Positions 15,973 to 24,201 of a stretch of 32,356 bases of DNA are shown in pieces (the first letter of the stretch is position 1; every line of letters begins with the position of its first letter). This DNA comes from CAZQSL01 sp964595945. GTDB lineage: Bacteria > UBP15 > UBA6099 > JAJRTR01. The position numbers and the translations under genes are program-made. The notes under the pieces were generated by a model. The model was not told the DNA's origin, ran no database searches, and saw only the letters and a list, made by a program, of their open reading frames with translations. Location: assembly GCA_964595945.1 (NCBI GenBank), contig CAZQSL010000026.1, forward strand, positions 1-32,356, in the 5' to 3' direction.

Positions 15973-16149
15973 GGTTTGGAAGAAAATAAACATAGCAAGA
16001 TTGCGCCGGATTTTTGGCCGTAATCAAGGCGCTTGCGAAGGAGCATACCTAAAGGTATGTAACTGAGCAGGCAACACAGAAGACGGAAAATAAAGACAAG
16101 CAAGATGCTAAGGTTATTTTGTGACAAGCCCTTAGGGTTTGGAAAGAAA
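15967..16149. repeat. MITE-like palindromic element flanked by ~19-bp direct repeats
   Basis: CCTTAGGGTTTGGAAGAAA (from 15967) recurs as CCTTAGGGTTTGGAAAGAAA (16130-16149), 163 bp apart. Between them lies a non-coding block centred on a perfect palindrome, CATACCT-AA-AGGTATG (16044-16059), with further imperfect pairing outside it (CCGTnnTC and GC-rich pieces on both sides). The first repeat contains the stop codon of the Fe-S gene. This looks like a small non-autonomous mobile or REP-type element with a duplicated target. Confidence 0.5.
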
Positions 16150-16294
16150 TCCCGCGATATGAGTCATTTCAGCGCAAAAGCCTGTCGAAAAAGCCGGGAC
16201 CTGCGATAAAGGGTATACAGCGTCACTGACAAGAGTTGTTATAGCATATAGTATTTTTGCTTCGCGTTGCGAAGATGATTACTACTGCTAACCG
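15973..16294. other. Intergenic region between convergent Fe-S gene and mdh (322 bp)
   Basis: Contains the palindromic element described separately, then a diverged copy of an intergenic repeat that also occurs near 175-216 (shared core TATAGCATATA, here 16240-16250), and a hairpin CTTCGC-GTT-GCGAAG (16260-16274) next to the mdh end. No coding region is supported. Confidence 0.5.
16260..16274. other. Hairpin downstream of mdh
   Basis: CTTCGC (16260-16265) and GCGAAG (16269-16274) pair around GTT. It lies 20 bases past the mdh stop. In the mdh direction an A-tract rather than a T-tract follows, so it is not a standard terminator but may protect the mRNA 3' end. Confidence 0.4.
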
Positions 16295-17233
16295 CTATAT
16301 CGTAATGGTATCGACGAATGCGCAGAGTTCTTGCACGGCCTCAGCGGAACGCGCGAGGGCGGTGCTTTCCGTGTCGTTGAGTTTGATCTCGAAAATGCTT
16401 TCGAGACCGGCGGAGCCGAGTTTGCATGGCACACCCGCGAAGAGGTTGTCGATACCGTATTCGCCGGTGCAGAGGACTGCGCACGGCAGGATTTTTTTTC
16501 TGTCCATGACGATAGCGTCGATCATTTCCGCGACAGCCGCGGATGGCGCGTAGTAGGCGCTGCCCGTCTTGAGCAGGCTGACGATCTCAGCGCCGCCATC
16601 GCGCGTGCGCTGCACGATCTCCGCGAGCCGTTCGGGTGCTATGAGGTCTTCGACAGGTACGCCGGCGACTGTCGTGTAACGGGTGCTTGGCACCATCGTG
16701 TCGCCATGTCCACCGAGGACAAACGCCTGTATGTTTTCGACGCTGATGTCGAGTTCCATCGAAATGAACGCTCGAAATCGTGCGCTGTCGAGCACTCCTG
16801 CCATGCCGATAACTCGTTCGCGCGGGAATCCGCTTGCCCTGTATGCGACGTAAGTCATGGCATCGAGCGGATTCGATACGACGATGATGATGGCATCGGG
16901 AGAAAGCGCGACTGATTTTTCGGTAACCTGCCGGACTATGCCGCAATTGATTTTGAGCAGGTCATCGCGGCTCATGCCGGGTTTGCGGGCGATGCCGGAT
17001 GTAATGACGATGATATCCGAACCGGCGGTAGGGGCGTAGTCGTTCGCGCCGGTGATTTTGAAATCGTGGCCCGTGACGGGCGCTGCTTCGGTGAGATCAA
17101 GCGCTTTGCCCTGTGGCATGTCTTCGACAATATCGACGAGAACGACATCGGCGAGCCGCATTTCGGCGATGCGCTGCGCGGTGGTGGCTCCGACGTTTCC
17201 AGCTCCGATTACGGTGATTTTTGTTTTTTTCAT
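16295..17233 (-). CDS. mdh: Malate dehydrogenase (LDH-like type)
   Basis: 312 residues from ATG 17233 (GGAG 6 bases upstream); the frame is open upstream but those codons are leader. NAD-binding GAGNVG (10-15) and Asp34 at the end of the second strand favour NAD. Substrate residues are Arg83 and Arg89 (ARKPGMSR), Asn121, Asp149, Arg152 and His176 (GGHGDTMVP). Arg83 in the mobile loop marks malate rather than lactate. It interconverts malate and oxaloacetate. It is the third gene of an operon with icd and (Re)-citrate synthase, 83 bases after icd, and would supply the oxaloacetate for that synthase. Confidence 0.95.
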   Translation of the reverse strand: MKKTKITVIGAGNVGATTAQRIAEMRLADVVLVDIVEDMPQGKALDLTEAAPVTGHDFKITGANDYAPTAGSDIIVITSGIARKPGMSRDDLLKINCGIVRQVTEKSVALSPDAIIIVVSNPLDAMTYVAYRASGFPRERVIGMAGVLDSARFRAFISMELDISVENIQAFVLGGHGDTMVPSTRYTTVAGVPVEDLIAPERLAEIVQRTRDGGAEIVSLLKTGSAYYAPSAAVAEMIDAIVMDRKKILPCAVLCTGEYGIDNLFAGVPCKLGSAGLESIFEIKLNDTESTALARSAEAVQELCAFVDTITI

Positions 17234-17316
17234 GGTGAGCTCCGGGGGATTATGGGGCGGGAGCCTATGCCCACGCCCAACAGGCATCGCTGTGACAATC
17301 CGTATCTGAAAGGCGG

Positions 17317-18549
17317 CTACATATTCGCGACGATTTCGTCAGCGAATTCCGAGCATTTGACTTCGGTGGCGCCGTCCATCTGACGTGCGAGGTCGTATGT
17401 GACGCGCCGGCCCGCGATAGCGGCTTCGATCCCTTTGCAGATGGTTTCGGACACTTCGTCCCAGCCCATGTATTCGAACATCATGGCGCCGCTGAGTATC
17501 AGGGAGCCAGGGTTGACCCTGTCGAGTCCAGTATATTTCGGGGCTGTGCCGTGAGTGGCTTCGAATACTGCGCAGTGATCTCCGATGTTGGCGCCGGGAG
17601 CCATGCCGAGTCCGCCGACTTGCGCGGCGCATGCGTCGGAGAGGTAGTCTCCGTTGAGGTTAGGCGTGGCGAGCACATCGTATTCGTCGGGGCGCAGCAG
17701 CACTTGCTGGAACATCGCATCGGCAATGCGGTTCTTGAGCAGCAGTTTTCCCTCGGGGACAGTCGTGAGGTTTTCCGCCCACATCTGCTCTTCGGTGATG
17801 ACAGAGTCTGGGTATTCTCGTGCTGCGAGTTCGTAGCCCCACTGTTTGAAAGCGCCCTCGGTAAATTTCATGATGTTGCCCTTGTGGACAAGTGTAACGG
17901 ATTTTTTCTTTTTGGCGAGAGCGTAATTGATGGCGCTGCGCACGAGGCGTTCGGTGCCTTCGGGGCTGATGGGTTTGATGCCGATGCCCGAAGTGCTGCT
18001 GATATTTTTGTCCATTTCCGTATTGATGAAGTCGATGACCCTGCGGGCTTCCGGTGAGCCGCTCTGCCATTCGATGCCGGCATAAACGTCCTCGGTATTT
18101 TCGCGAAAGATGATCACGTCGAGCTTATGAGGCTCCTTGACGGGGCTTGGTACACCGTCGAAGTAGCGGACGGGGCGCACGCAGGCGTAGAGGTCAAGGA
18201 GTTGGCGGATGGTGACGTTGAGGCTGCGGATGCCGCCGCCGACGGGAGTCGAGAGCGGTCCCTTGATGGCGACTGCGTATTCGCGGATTGCGTCGATGGT
18301 CTGTGAGGGCAGCCATTCGCCGGTTTCGGCGTGGGCTTTTTCGCCTGCGAAGACTTCCATCCAGGCGACTTTTCGTGTGCCGCCATAGGCTTTTGTGACT
18401 GCCGCGTCGAAGACTTTTCTGGATGCGGCCCAGATGTCTGGGCCTATGCCGTCACCTTCGATAAACAGGACTATTGGATTATCAGGCACGACGGGCATGC
18501 CGTTTGTCATCGTGATTTTTGCCCCTTCGGGCGGAATGGTAAATGCCAT
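17317..18549 (-). CDS. icd: Isocitrate dehydrogenase, NADP type
   Basis: 410 residues, close to E. coli Icd in length and sequence. GGAGGAAAC precedes ATG 18549. GGGIRSLNVTIRQ includes Ser109, the residue equivalent to the regulatory phosphoserine of E. coli Icd, and substrate arginines follow. HGTAPKYTGLDRVNPGS keeps the Lys-Tyr pair and VTYDLARQMDG keeps the Tyr/Arg pair that select NADP. It oxidatively decarboxylates isocitrate to 2-oxoglutarate. It lies 29 bases after the (Re)-citrate synthase gene. No aconitase or IDH kinase gene is in the window. Confidence 0.96.
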   Translation of the reverse strand: MAFTIPPEGAKITMTNGMPVVPDNPIVLFIEGDGIGPDIWAASRKVFDAAVTKAYGGTRKVAWMEVFAGEKAHAETGEWLPSQTIDAIREYAVAIKGPLSTPVGGGIRSLNVTIRQLLDLYACVRPVRYFDGVPSPVKEPHKLDVIIFRENTEDVYAGIEWQSGSPEARRVIDFINTEMDKNISSTSGIGIKPISPEGTERLVRSAINYALAKKKKSVTLVHKGNIMKFTEGAFKQWGYELAAREYPDSVITEEQMWAENLTTVPEGKLLLKNRIADAMFQQVLLRPDEYDVLATPNLNGDYLSDACAAQVGGLGMAPGANIGDHCAVFEATHGTAPKYTGLDRVNPGSLILSGAMMFEYMGWDEVSETICKGIEAAIAGRRVTYDLARQMDGATEVKCSEFADEIVANM

Positions 18550-18578
18550 GTTTCCTCCGGTTGGCTTGATGATGCCGC

Positions 18579-20396
18579 TCAGTCGCGGGCTGCTTTGAGA
18601 AGGTCCTCGAATTTTACGTCGATACGCAGGACGCCGATATCTTCGCCGTCATCATTTTTTATCGGGCAGGAAACGGTCATGCCGAGGAGTCCGTTGATGC
18701 GTGATGTAAAGAGGTCGGTCACATTGATTTTGCCGGTTTCGAGTGGTTTGAGGAACCAGCGTCGCGAGGAGTAGTCGCGGTCGAGTTTTGCCTCGATCTC
18801 TGGTTCGAGCGGGCCTGTGGCAGTGATGAACGACGTGTGTTTTTCGCCCTTTACGTTGACGGCGAACATGAGGTTGATAAAGGAGTGCTGTTTGACGGTC
18901 TCCCACATGAGCTGTTCCTGCTGCTCGCGGTTCATCGCCTTCATGCACGTGGCTTTTGCGGATTTGGAAATGATGTTGTCGACGAGGATGACGGCGGCTT
19001 TTTTGAGGGCGTTGAGGTCTGTTTCAAAGTATTCCGGCAGATGCGCTTTCGCAAATCTGAGCATTTCCTCATCGGAAATGGAAGTGACTCGGCCTTTTGA
19101 GAATTCGGCGTGGATGAGTTCGTAAATCTCGATGACGCCGGAATGGCTCTTGGGGATTCTGATCTGTGGTTCGAGGTCGAGATAGTCATTGACCCACTGC
19201 GCGACACCCGCGACGCCGCTTTTGTCAGTGATGACGCAGCGGGGTTTGCGACCGAGGATTTCCGTGGTATCGAAAATGTTATAAATCTCTTCGTTTTTGA
19301 GGATGCCGTCAATATGTATGCCGGCGCTTGTGACGTTGAAATTTTCCCCGACGAGAGGCATATTTGCGGGGATATTGTAATTGAGAGAGTCGCGGAAGTA
19401 CTCGGCGATTTCGGTGATGACCTTCGTATCGATGCCCTCATCTTCGCCGACGAGCTGGAGATACTCGATGACGGCGGCTTCGAGCGGGCTGTTGCCCGTG
19501 CGTTCGCCGATGCCGATGACGGCGCAGTTGACACCGCTGCATCCGTACAGCCAGGCGGCTGCGGCGTTGGCGTGAGAACGGTGGAAATCGTTGTGGCCGT
19601 GCCATTCGAGGAGTTCGCTCGGCACCCCGGCGTCCTGTACGAGTGCGCGGATGATCTTGGGCAGGCTGCGCGGCAGAGTGGCTTCCGGATATGTGACGCC
19701 ATAACCCATTGTGTCGCACATTCGGATTTTGATGGGGATGCGCGACTGGTCACGGAGTTTCATCAGCTCGATGGCGAATGGCACGACAAATCCATAGATG
19801 TCCGCGCGTGTGATATCTTCAAAGTGGCAGCGTGGCCGGATGCCTTCTTCGAGAGCGGCGCGCACGACCGTGAGATAACTCTTCATGCACTCTTTGCGGT
19901 TTTTTTTGAGTTTCAGGAATATGTGATAGTCGGAGCATGAAGTGAGCATGCCCGTTTCCTTGAGTCCCATGTCCTTGACGAGCTTGAAGTCCGATATGAC
20001 AGCGCGTATCCATCCCGTAACTTCCGGGAAGCGGCATCCGAGTTCGAGACATTTTTCGACGGCCTGTCTGTCTTTTTCGGTATAGAGGAAAAATTCGCTC
20101 TGACGGATCAGGCTGGAAGTGCCGTTGAGCTGGCTGAGCAGTGTATAGATGTCGACGATCTGCTGGACGGTAAATGGCTGGCGCGACTGCTGGCCATCGC
20201 GGAAGGTCGTGTCGGTGATCCAGATGTCGCGGGGTGGATCAAGTTTCACATAATCGTCGTCGAAGGTGATGCGTGGTACCTGCGTGTAAGGGAACTGATC
20301 ACGCAGGAGATTGGGTTCTTCGACATTCTGGAGCGGAAAATTGCTTGAATGCTTCTTGAACAGCAGAGAGCCTTTGGAGCCGATGTCATTTTTCAT
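18579..20396 (-). CDS. (Re)-citrate synthase with C-terminal Cache-like sensor domain
   Basis: 605 residues from ATG 20396, 4 bases after GGGAGGA. Residues about 50-460 form a DRE-TIM condensing enzyme: DTTFRDGQQ (62-70), RCHFEDITRADIYGF (189-203), WHGHND (265-270, metal-binding HxH) and GERTGN (297-302). The sequence is much closer to the (Re)-citrate synthase of anaerobes than to isopropylmalate or homocitrate synthases, and the operon with icd and mdh agrees. Substrates would be oxaloacetate and acetyl-CoA. The usual enzyme ends near 450. Here about 140 extra residues (465-605) show a helix, then YSSRRWFLKPLETGKI, VTDLFTSRINGLLGMTVSCP and GEDIGVLRIDVKFEDL, a pattern of Cache/PDC sensor domains. 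No signal peptide or membrane helix, so this sensor would be cytoplasmic. Confidence 0.88.
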   Translation of the reverse strand: MKNDIGSKGSLLFKKHSSNFPLQNVEEPNLLRDQFPYTQVPRITFDDDYVKLDPPRDIWITDTTFRDGQQSRQPFTVQQIVDIYTLLSQLNGTSSLIRQSEFFLYTEKDRQAVEKCLELGCRFPEVTGWIRAVISDFKLVKDMGLKETGMLTSCSDYHIFLKLKKNRKECMKSYLTVVRAALEEGIRPRCHFEDITRADIYGFVVPFAIELMKLRDQSRIPIKIRMCDTMGYGVTYPEATLPRSLPKIIRALVQDAGVPSELLEWHGHNDFHRSHANAAAAWLYGCSGVNCAVIGIGERTGNSPLEAAVIEYLQLVGEDEGIDTKVITEIAEYFRDSLNYNIPANMPLVGENFNVTSAGIHIDGILKNEEIYNIFDTTEILGRKPRCVITDKSGVAGVAQWVNDYLDLEPQIRIPKSHSGVIEIYELIHAEFSKGRVTSISDEEMLRFAKAHLPEYFETDLNALKKAAVILVDNIISKSAKATCMKAMNREQQEQLMWETVKQHSFINLMFAVNVKGEKHTSFITATGPLEPEIEAKLDRDYSSRRWFLKPLETGKINVTDLFTSRINGLLGMTVSCPIKNDDGEDIGVLRIDVKFEDLLKAARD

Positions 20397-20596
20397 AATA
20401 TCCTCCCGAATATCATTTGTGGACATAAGCCGGGGGGACGGCAGATGACCAATGCAAAATCCACTTTGCGGGGCAACCGCATAACGCATTTTCCATAATC
20501 CGTGGCGGTTAACCATTGCTGTGGAGTCGGCGCGTGCGAAAAAACTATGCGCCGGTGATTTCCGCGGACCGGGGATAACTGCTCCCCTGCGAAAAT

Positions 20597-20612
20597 CTTA
20601 TAATATTATAAG
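20597..20612. promoter_or_regulatory. 16-bp perfect palindrome over the operon -10
   Basis: CTTATAATATTATAAG reads the same on both strands and contains a perfect TATAAT in each direction. A regulator bound here would cover the -10 of the TCA operon promoter. Confidence 0.5.
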
Positions 20613-20632
20613 GCAATACTCATATATTACAA
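20605..20632 (-). promoter_or_regulatory. Promoter of the (Re)-citrate synthase-icd-mdh operon
   Basis: On the minus strand TTGTAA (20632-20627), a 16-base spacer and a perfect TATAAT (20610-20605). The start would be near 20598, leaving a leader of about 200 bases before ATG 20396. Confidence 0.5.
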
Positions 20633-20666
20633 TGGAATGCCTCCGCAGGGCTTCACGCGGCTCTTT

Positions 20667-20694
20667 TTGACCCGAAAGCGTTTTGATTTATATT
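20667..20694 (+). promoter_or_regulatory. Promoter of the PocR hybrid kinase
   Basis: TTGACC (20667-20672), a 16-base spacer and TATATT (20689-20694), about 100 bases before the kinase ATG. Confidence 0.45.
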
Positions 20695-20799
20695 CCAAAC
20701 CGGTTGATTTTTTTTCAAAATGCGGAAATAATCCTGCCAGTCATGTGTTAATGACTTTGTAGGCCTGACACTTGAGCTGACATCTCTTGCGAAGGATGG

Positions 20800-23004
20800 A
20801 TGATGAAAGAAATGAGAGATTCTATGGGTTTGACACCCGGCAACATGGCAGGAGCCGGTACAGGAGGAATCCATTGTGACGGTGACCGGATATGCAGTAT
20901 CGGTCAGATCGAAGTCGAAAATTTGGGCGAGATACTCGACATACCCATGATAAGGGCGCTGATGGAGGATTTTCACCGGCTGACACGGCTCGGTATTGGC
21001 ATTGTCGATAGCTCGGGCAAGATTCTGCTTGAGGCCGGATGGCAGGATGTCTGCACAAAATTCCACAGGGTCAATCCCGAAACATTGAAAATGTGCCTGA
21101 AAAACGACCTGCGCCTTGCCGATGGCATTGGAAAAGGCGAGTACACAGCGTGCCAATGCGACAACAGGTTGTGGGATATGGTAACCCCGGTTTTTATCGG
21201 AGAAAAGCACATTGCCAATCTGTTCGCCGGCCAGTTCTTTTATGACGATGAAGAGATTGACTCCGAATTTTTCGCTCAGCGCGCGACAGCATTTGGCTTT
21301 GATGGACAAGACTATGCGGCCGCTCTGGGCAAAGTGCCTTTCATCGACCGCAGACAGGCGGATGCCATTATGGATTTTCTCGTGAAATGTTCATCCATGA
21401 TTTCACGGCTCGCCTGCAATAATTTCATGCTCACCCGCTCTATCGCTGATCACGAAAATTCGCTCGACGAACTCAAGAGCAGTGAAAACCGGCTTCGCCG
21501 CTACTTTGAAATGTCTGTCGTCGGCATAGCCATTGTATCGAAAAATAAAAAATGGGTCACGGTCAATGACCGGCTGTGCGCGATGCTCGGGTGTACGCGC
21601 GAAGCCATCACAGATATCCCGTGGGAAAAACTCACCCACCCGGAAGATGTTGAAAGCCAGAACGAACTCTTCGAGAGGGTTATCTCCGGAGAAATCGACA
21701 ATTACACGATGGAAAAACGTCTGATCAGAGATAGCGGCGAAGTCATCTGGACACAGAGCAGCATCGCGTGTGTGCGCCATCTCGATGGGACCATCGAAAA
21801 CATGATCGAGCTGATCCAGGACATCACGGAGCAGAAAAACGCCGATCTCGAAAAGGAAATCCTCCAGAAACAGCTCCTGCAATCTCAGAAAATGGAGGCA
21901 ATGGGGCAACTCGCAAGCGGCATCGCGCACGATTTCAACAATATGATCGGCGTGATACTCGGCTATACGACTCTCGCCATGACCAACACCAGGCCAGGCG
22001 AAAAACTGCACAGTGACCTTCAGATGGTCATGACTGCCGGTGTGCGCACAAAAGACCTGATCCGCCAATTGCTCGCGTTCGGCCGCAAACAGACTCTCGA
22101 AGAAAAGGTCTTGAACATTGCCGAAGTGATCAACGGGATCGGGAAAATGATTCGACGGCTCATCCCGGAGAGTATCGAGATCATTACCAATCACGCCCCG
22201 GGGCTCGGGTGTGTCAAGGCTGACGCTTCACAGATCGAGCAGATCATCATGAATATTGCCGTTAACGCACGAGATGCCATGCCGGATGGTGGCAAACTGC
22301 TCCTGGAAACCGCTAATGTAAGGTTCGATGATGACTATGTCCGTCTGCATGGTGACGTAAAACCTGGCAACTATATTGAAATCACTATCAGCGACACCGG
22401 CACAGGTATGGACTCAGAGGTCAGAAAACAGATTTTCAATCCATTTTTCACCACCAAGGAAGCCGGCAAGGGCACTGGCCTCGGGCTCTCGACCGTATTC
22501 GGCATCGTCAAACAGCATCACGGTACTATCACGGTATATAGCGAGCCGGGCTTCGGCACTACATTCAAGATATATCTGCCCCGCGTGGACGAAGCGATCG
22601 AACACGATAATTGTGAGACCGAAGTCATGGTCGAGGGAAATGGTGAGATCGTCCTCGTCGTCGAGGACAATGAAATGATGCGCGAAGTCACCCGGCGGCT
22701 ACTCGAAAGCGCAGGTTATATCGTTTTGGCCGCGGAGTCTCCTGATGCCGCTCTCGCCATGTATTCGGATCAGTCTCCACTGATTTCACTCCTGCTCACC
22801 GACCTTGTACTTCCCAGGATGAATGGCCGGGAACTATATCAAAAATTCTCCGAACTGTTACCTTCTCTGAAGGTGCTTTTTATGTCCGGGTATCCGGCGG
22901 AAGTGATCAGTCATTTTGATCTTATCGAGCCAGGTATTGTATTTATCCAGAAACCCTTCACGGGAAAAACTCTCCTCTGCAAGGTGCGCGAAGCGCTTGT
23001 GTGA
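20800..23004 (+). CDS. PocR-PAS hybrid sensor histidine kinase
   Basis: 734 residues with no membrane helix, so a cytoplasmic sensor. Residues about 40-205 form a PocR domain (GWQDVCTKFHR, Cys99, Cys118/120, GEKHIANLFAGQF), a fold that senses small molecules and was first seen in the propanediol regulator PocR. A PAS domain follows (about 230-345). HisKA has the H-box SGIAHDFNN with His377, then HATPase with DTGTGM (532-537) and GKGTGLGLS (557-564). The C-terminal receiver has acceptor Asp668 (LLTDLVLPRMNG) and Lys in FIQKPF. Start ATG 20800 or 20803 after GAAGGA. It is divergent from the TCA operon and has no DNA-binding output partner beside it. Eight bases separate its stop from the convergent HAD gene. 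Confidence 0.92.
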   Translation: MMKEMRDSMGLTPGNMAGAGTGGIHCDGDRICSIGQIEVENLGEILDIPMIRALMEDFHRLTRLGIGIVDSSGKILLEAGWQDVCTKFHRVNPETLKMCLKNDLRLADGIGKGEYTACQCDNRLWDMVTPVFIGEKHIANLFAGQFFYDDEEIDSEFFAQRATAFGFDGQDYAAALGKVPFIDRRQADAIMDFLVKCSSMISRLACNNFMLTRSIADHENSLDELKSSENRLRRYFEMSVVGIAIVSKNKKWVTVNDRLCAMLGCTREAITDIPWEKLTHPEDVESQNELFERVISGEIDNYTMEKRLIRDSGEVIWTQSSIACVRHLDGTIENMIELIQDITEQKNADLEKEILQKQLLQSQKMEAMGQLASGIAHDFNNMIGVILGYTTLAMTNTRPGEKLHSDLQMVMTAGVRTKDLIRQLLAFGRKQTLEEKVLNIAEVINGIGKMIRRLIPESIEIITNHAPGLGCVKADASQIEQIIMNIAVNARDAMPDGGKLLLETANVRFDDDYVRLHGDVKPGNYIEITISDTGTGMDSEVRKQIFNPFFTTKEAGKGTGLGLSTVFGIVKQHHGTITVYSEPGFGTTFKIYLPRVDEAIEHDNCETEVMVEGNGEIVLVVEDNEMMREVTRRLLESAGYIVLAAESPDAALAMYSDQSPLISLLLTDLVLPRMNGRELYQKFSELLPSLKVLFMSGYPAEVISHFDLIEPGIVFIQKPFTGKTLLCKVREALV

Positions 23005-23012
23005 ATCCTGAG

Positions 23013-24191
23013 TCAAGGATAGGCAGGCATGTTGCCGAGATGTTTCAGCAGGCCCGTGACATCGTCTATGATGTATTCCGGAGCGAGAGAGTTCATCCTG
23101 GAAATGGTTTCGTCTGAAGTGACGCCGGAGAGCACCATAGCGCAGGGCGCGCCGATGGCGCGTGCGGCCATGAGGTCGCTCATGGTGTCACCGACAATGA
23201 GGAAACGCGCTGCTTCGACGGGCGGGAGCGGGCATTTGATGGCAAGGAGTGCGGCGGGCGACGATATTTCCGGAAAAGCCGCGCTGAGATAAATGTATGG
23301 ATGTGGCTTGGCAAGCGTGCCGGTTGCGCCAGTGGTACTGAGCCATTTTTCTCCAAGTCCAATATCGCGGAATGTGCGGACGCGGTCCAGCGCGAAGTAT
23401 TTCAGCAGGTCCCAGGAGGCGAGTTGCGGGACTATTTCCTCATGGGGCCGGCCGGTGGCGATGCCGAGTGTGAAGCCGGCGGATTTGAGTGTGCGGAAGA
23501 AATCATGCAGGCGGCCGGTGTCCATGATAGGGGTTTCGTGCTGGATCAGGCCGCATTTTGTGATCGTGTCCGACGTGGTGCCGTGCAGCCACTCCTGAAA
23601 GAGTCTGACGGCAAAATCCCAGAAGGAATCGTTGCGCCCTATGACGGGAGTAGGTAATCCGGTGGCCTGCTCTCGCCACAAATTCATTGCAGAGAGGAAC
23701 GAAGCAAGGTCGTGGGGCGTGCAGCCGGCAGCTTCGCAGAAGGACTCGAAAGCCTCGACGGCGGGAGCGATGGATTCCGGTGCGGGCACGTCCGCAAGTG
23801 CGGCTGCCGCCTGTGAAATACCGGCGGCGTCGAGCGTGAGAGAGACAAATGGCAGGGTGTCTCTTTTGAGTGACAGCAGGTGTATGAGCGTGATTATGAA
23901 CGAGTATGCGGCGAGGTCCCAGTTGGTGTTGATGCCGCAGTTTTTCAACAGAAGTATCAGGCGTGGCGTGACGAATGATCCGAGAAGTGGGGATTGGGGC
24001 GATCCGCCCGTGGCGAGGAGTGTGGCAAACCGGGGGGAGTCGAGTGCGAGGTATTGCGGAGAGAAAAGCAGTTCGATGGTGACGAGTTCCGCGGCGGTCC
24101 AGTAGCTGCGTTCGCTCGTGACGACACCGTCCATGTCAAAGATGATAGTGTCGACTGAGGGAGTGTCCGTAAGTACGATACTGGATGGCAT
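23013..24191 (-). CDS. HAD-superfamily phosphatase with large cap
   Basis: 392 residues from ATG 24191, 10 bases after the hisB-like stop; TTG 24221 would overlap that gene. HAD motifs are complete: IIFDMDGVV (Asp19 nucleophile, Asp21), IATGRP (motif II), the Lys of LAKPHPYIY (motif III) and LIVGDTMSDLMAA (motif IV). Between motifs I and II lies an unusually long, mostly helical insert of about 240 residues, so the cap differs from common phosphoglycolate phosphatases. Being third in an operon with hisD- and hisB-like genes, it could be a histidinol-phosphate-type phosphatase or serve a related pathway. Substrate is unknown. Confidence 0.8.
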   Translation of the reverse strand: MPSSIVLTDTPSVDTIIFDMDGVVTSERSYWTAAELVTIELLFSPQYLALDSPRFATLLATGGSPQSPLLGSFVTPRLILLLKNCGINTNWDLAAYSFIITLIHLLSLKRDTLPFVSLTLDAAGISQAAAALADVPAPESIAPAVEAFESFCEAAGCTPHDLASFLSAMNLWREQATGLPTPVIGRNDSFWDFAVRLFQEWLHGTTSDTITKCGLIQHETPIMDTGRLHDFFRTLKSAGFTLGIATGRPHEEIVPQLASWDLLKYFALDRVRTFRDIGLGEKWLSTTGATGTLAKPHPYIYLSAAFPEISSPAALLAIKCPLPPVEAARFLIVGDTMSDLMAARAIGAPCAMVLSGVTSDETISRMNSLAPEYIIDDVTGLLKHLGNMPAYP

Positions 24192-24201
24192 CAGGTGGTG
24201 G

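Larger units (their letters stand above)
20397..20799. other. Divergent promoter region between (Re)-citrate synthase and kinase (403 bp)
   Basis: Non-coding. It carries the minus-strand promoter for the TCA operon (20605-20632), a 16-bp perfect palindrome on its -10 (20597-20612), a plus-strand promoter for the kinase (20667-20694) and a small inverted repeat AGTCAT-n6-ATGACT (20739-20756) followed by TTTGT in the kinase leader. Open frames extending into it from both genes lack ribosome sites. Confidence 0.55.

Noticed and set aside
19110..19940. Long plus-strand frame inside the (Re)-citrate synthase gene
   Set aside because: An antisense shadow with Asp/Val/Phe-biased composition and no domain.
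21403..22194. Minus-strand frame inside the histidine kinase
   Set aside because: Antisense shadow; kinase motifs on the plus strand are complete.
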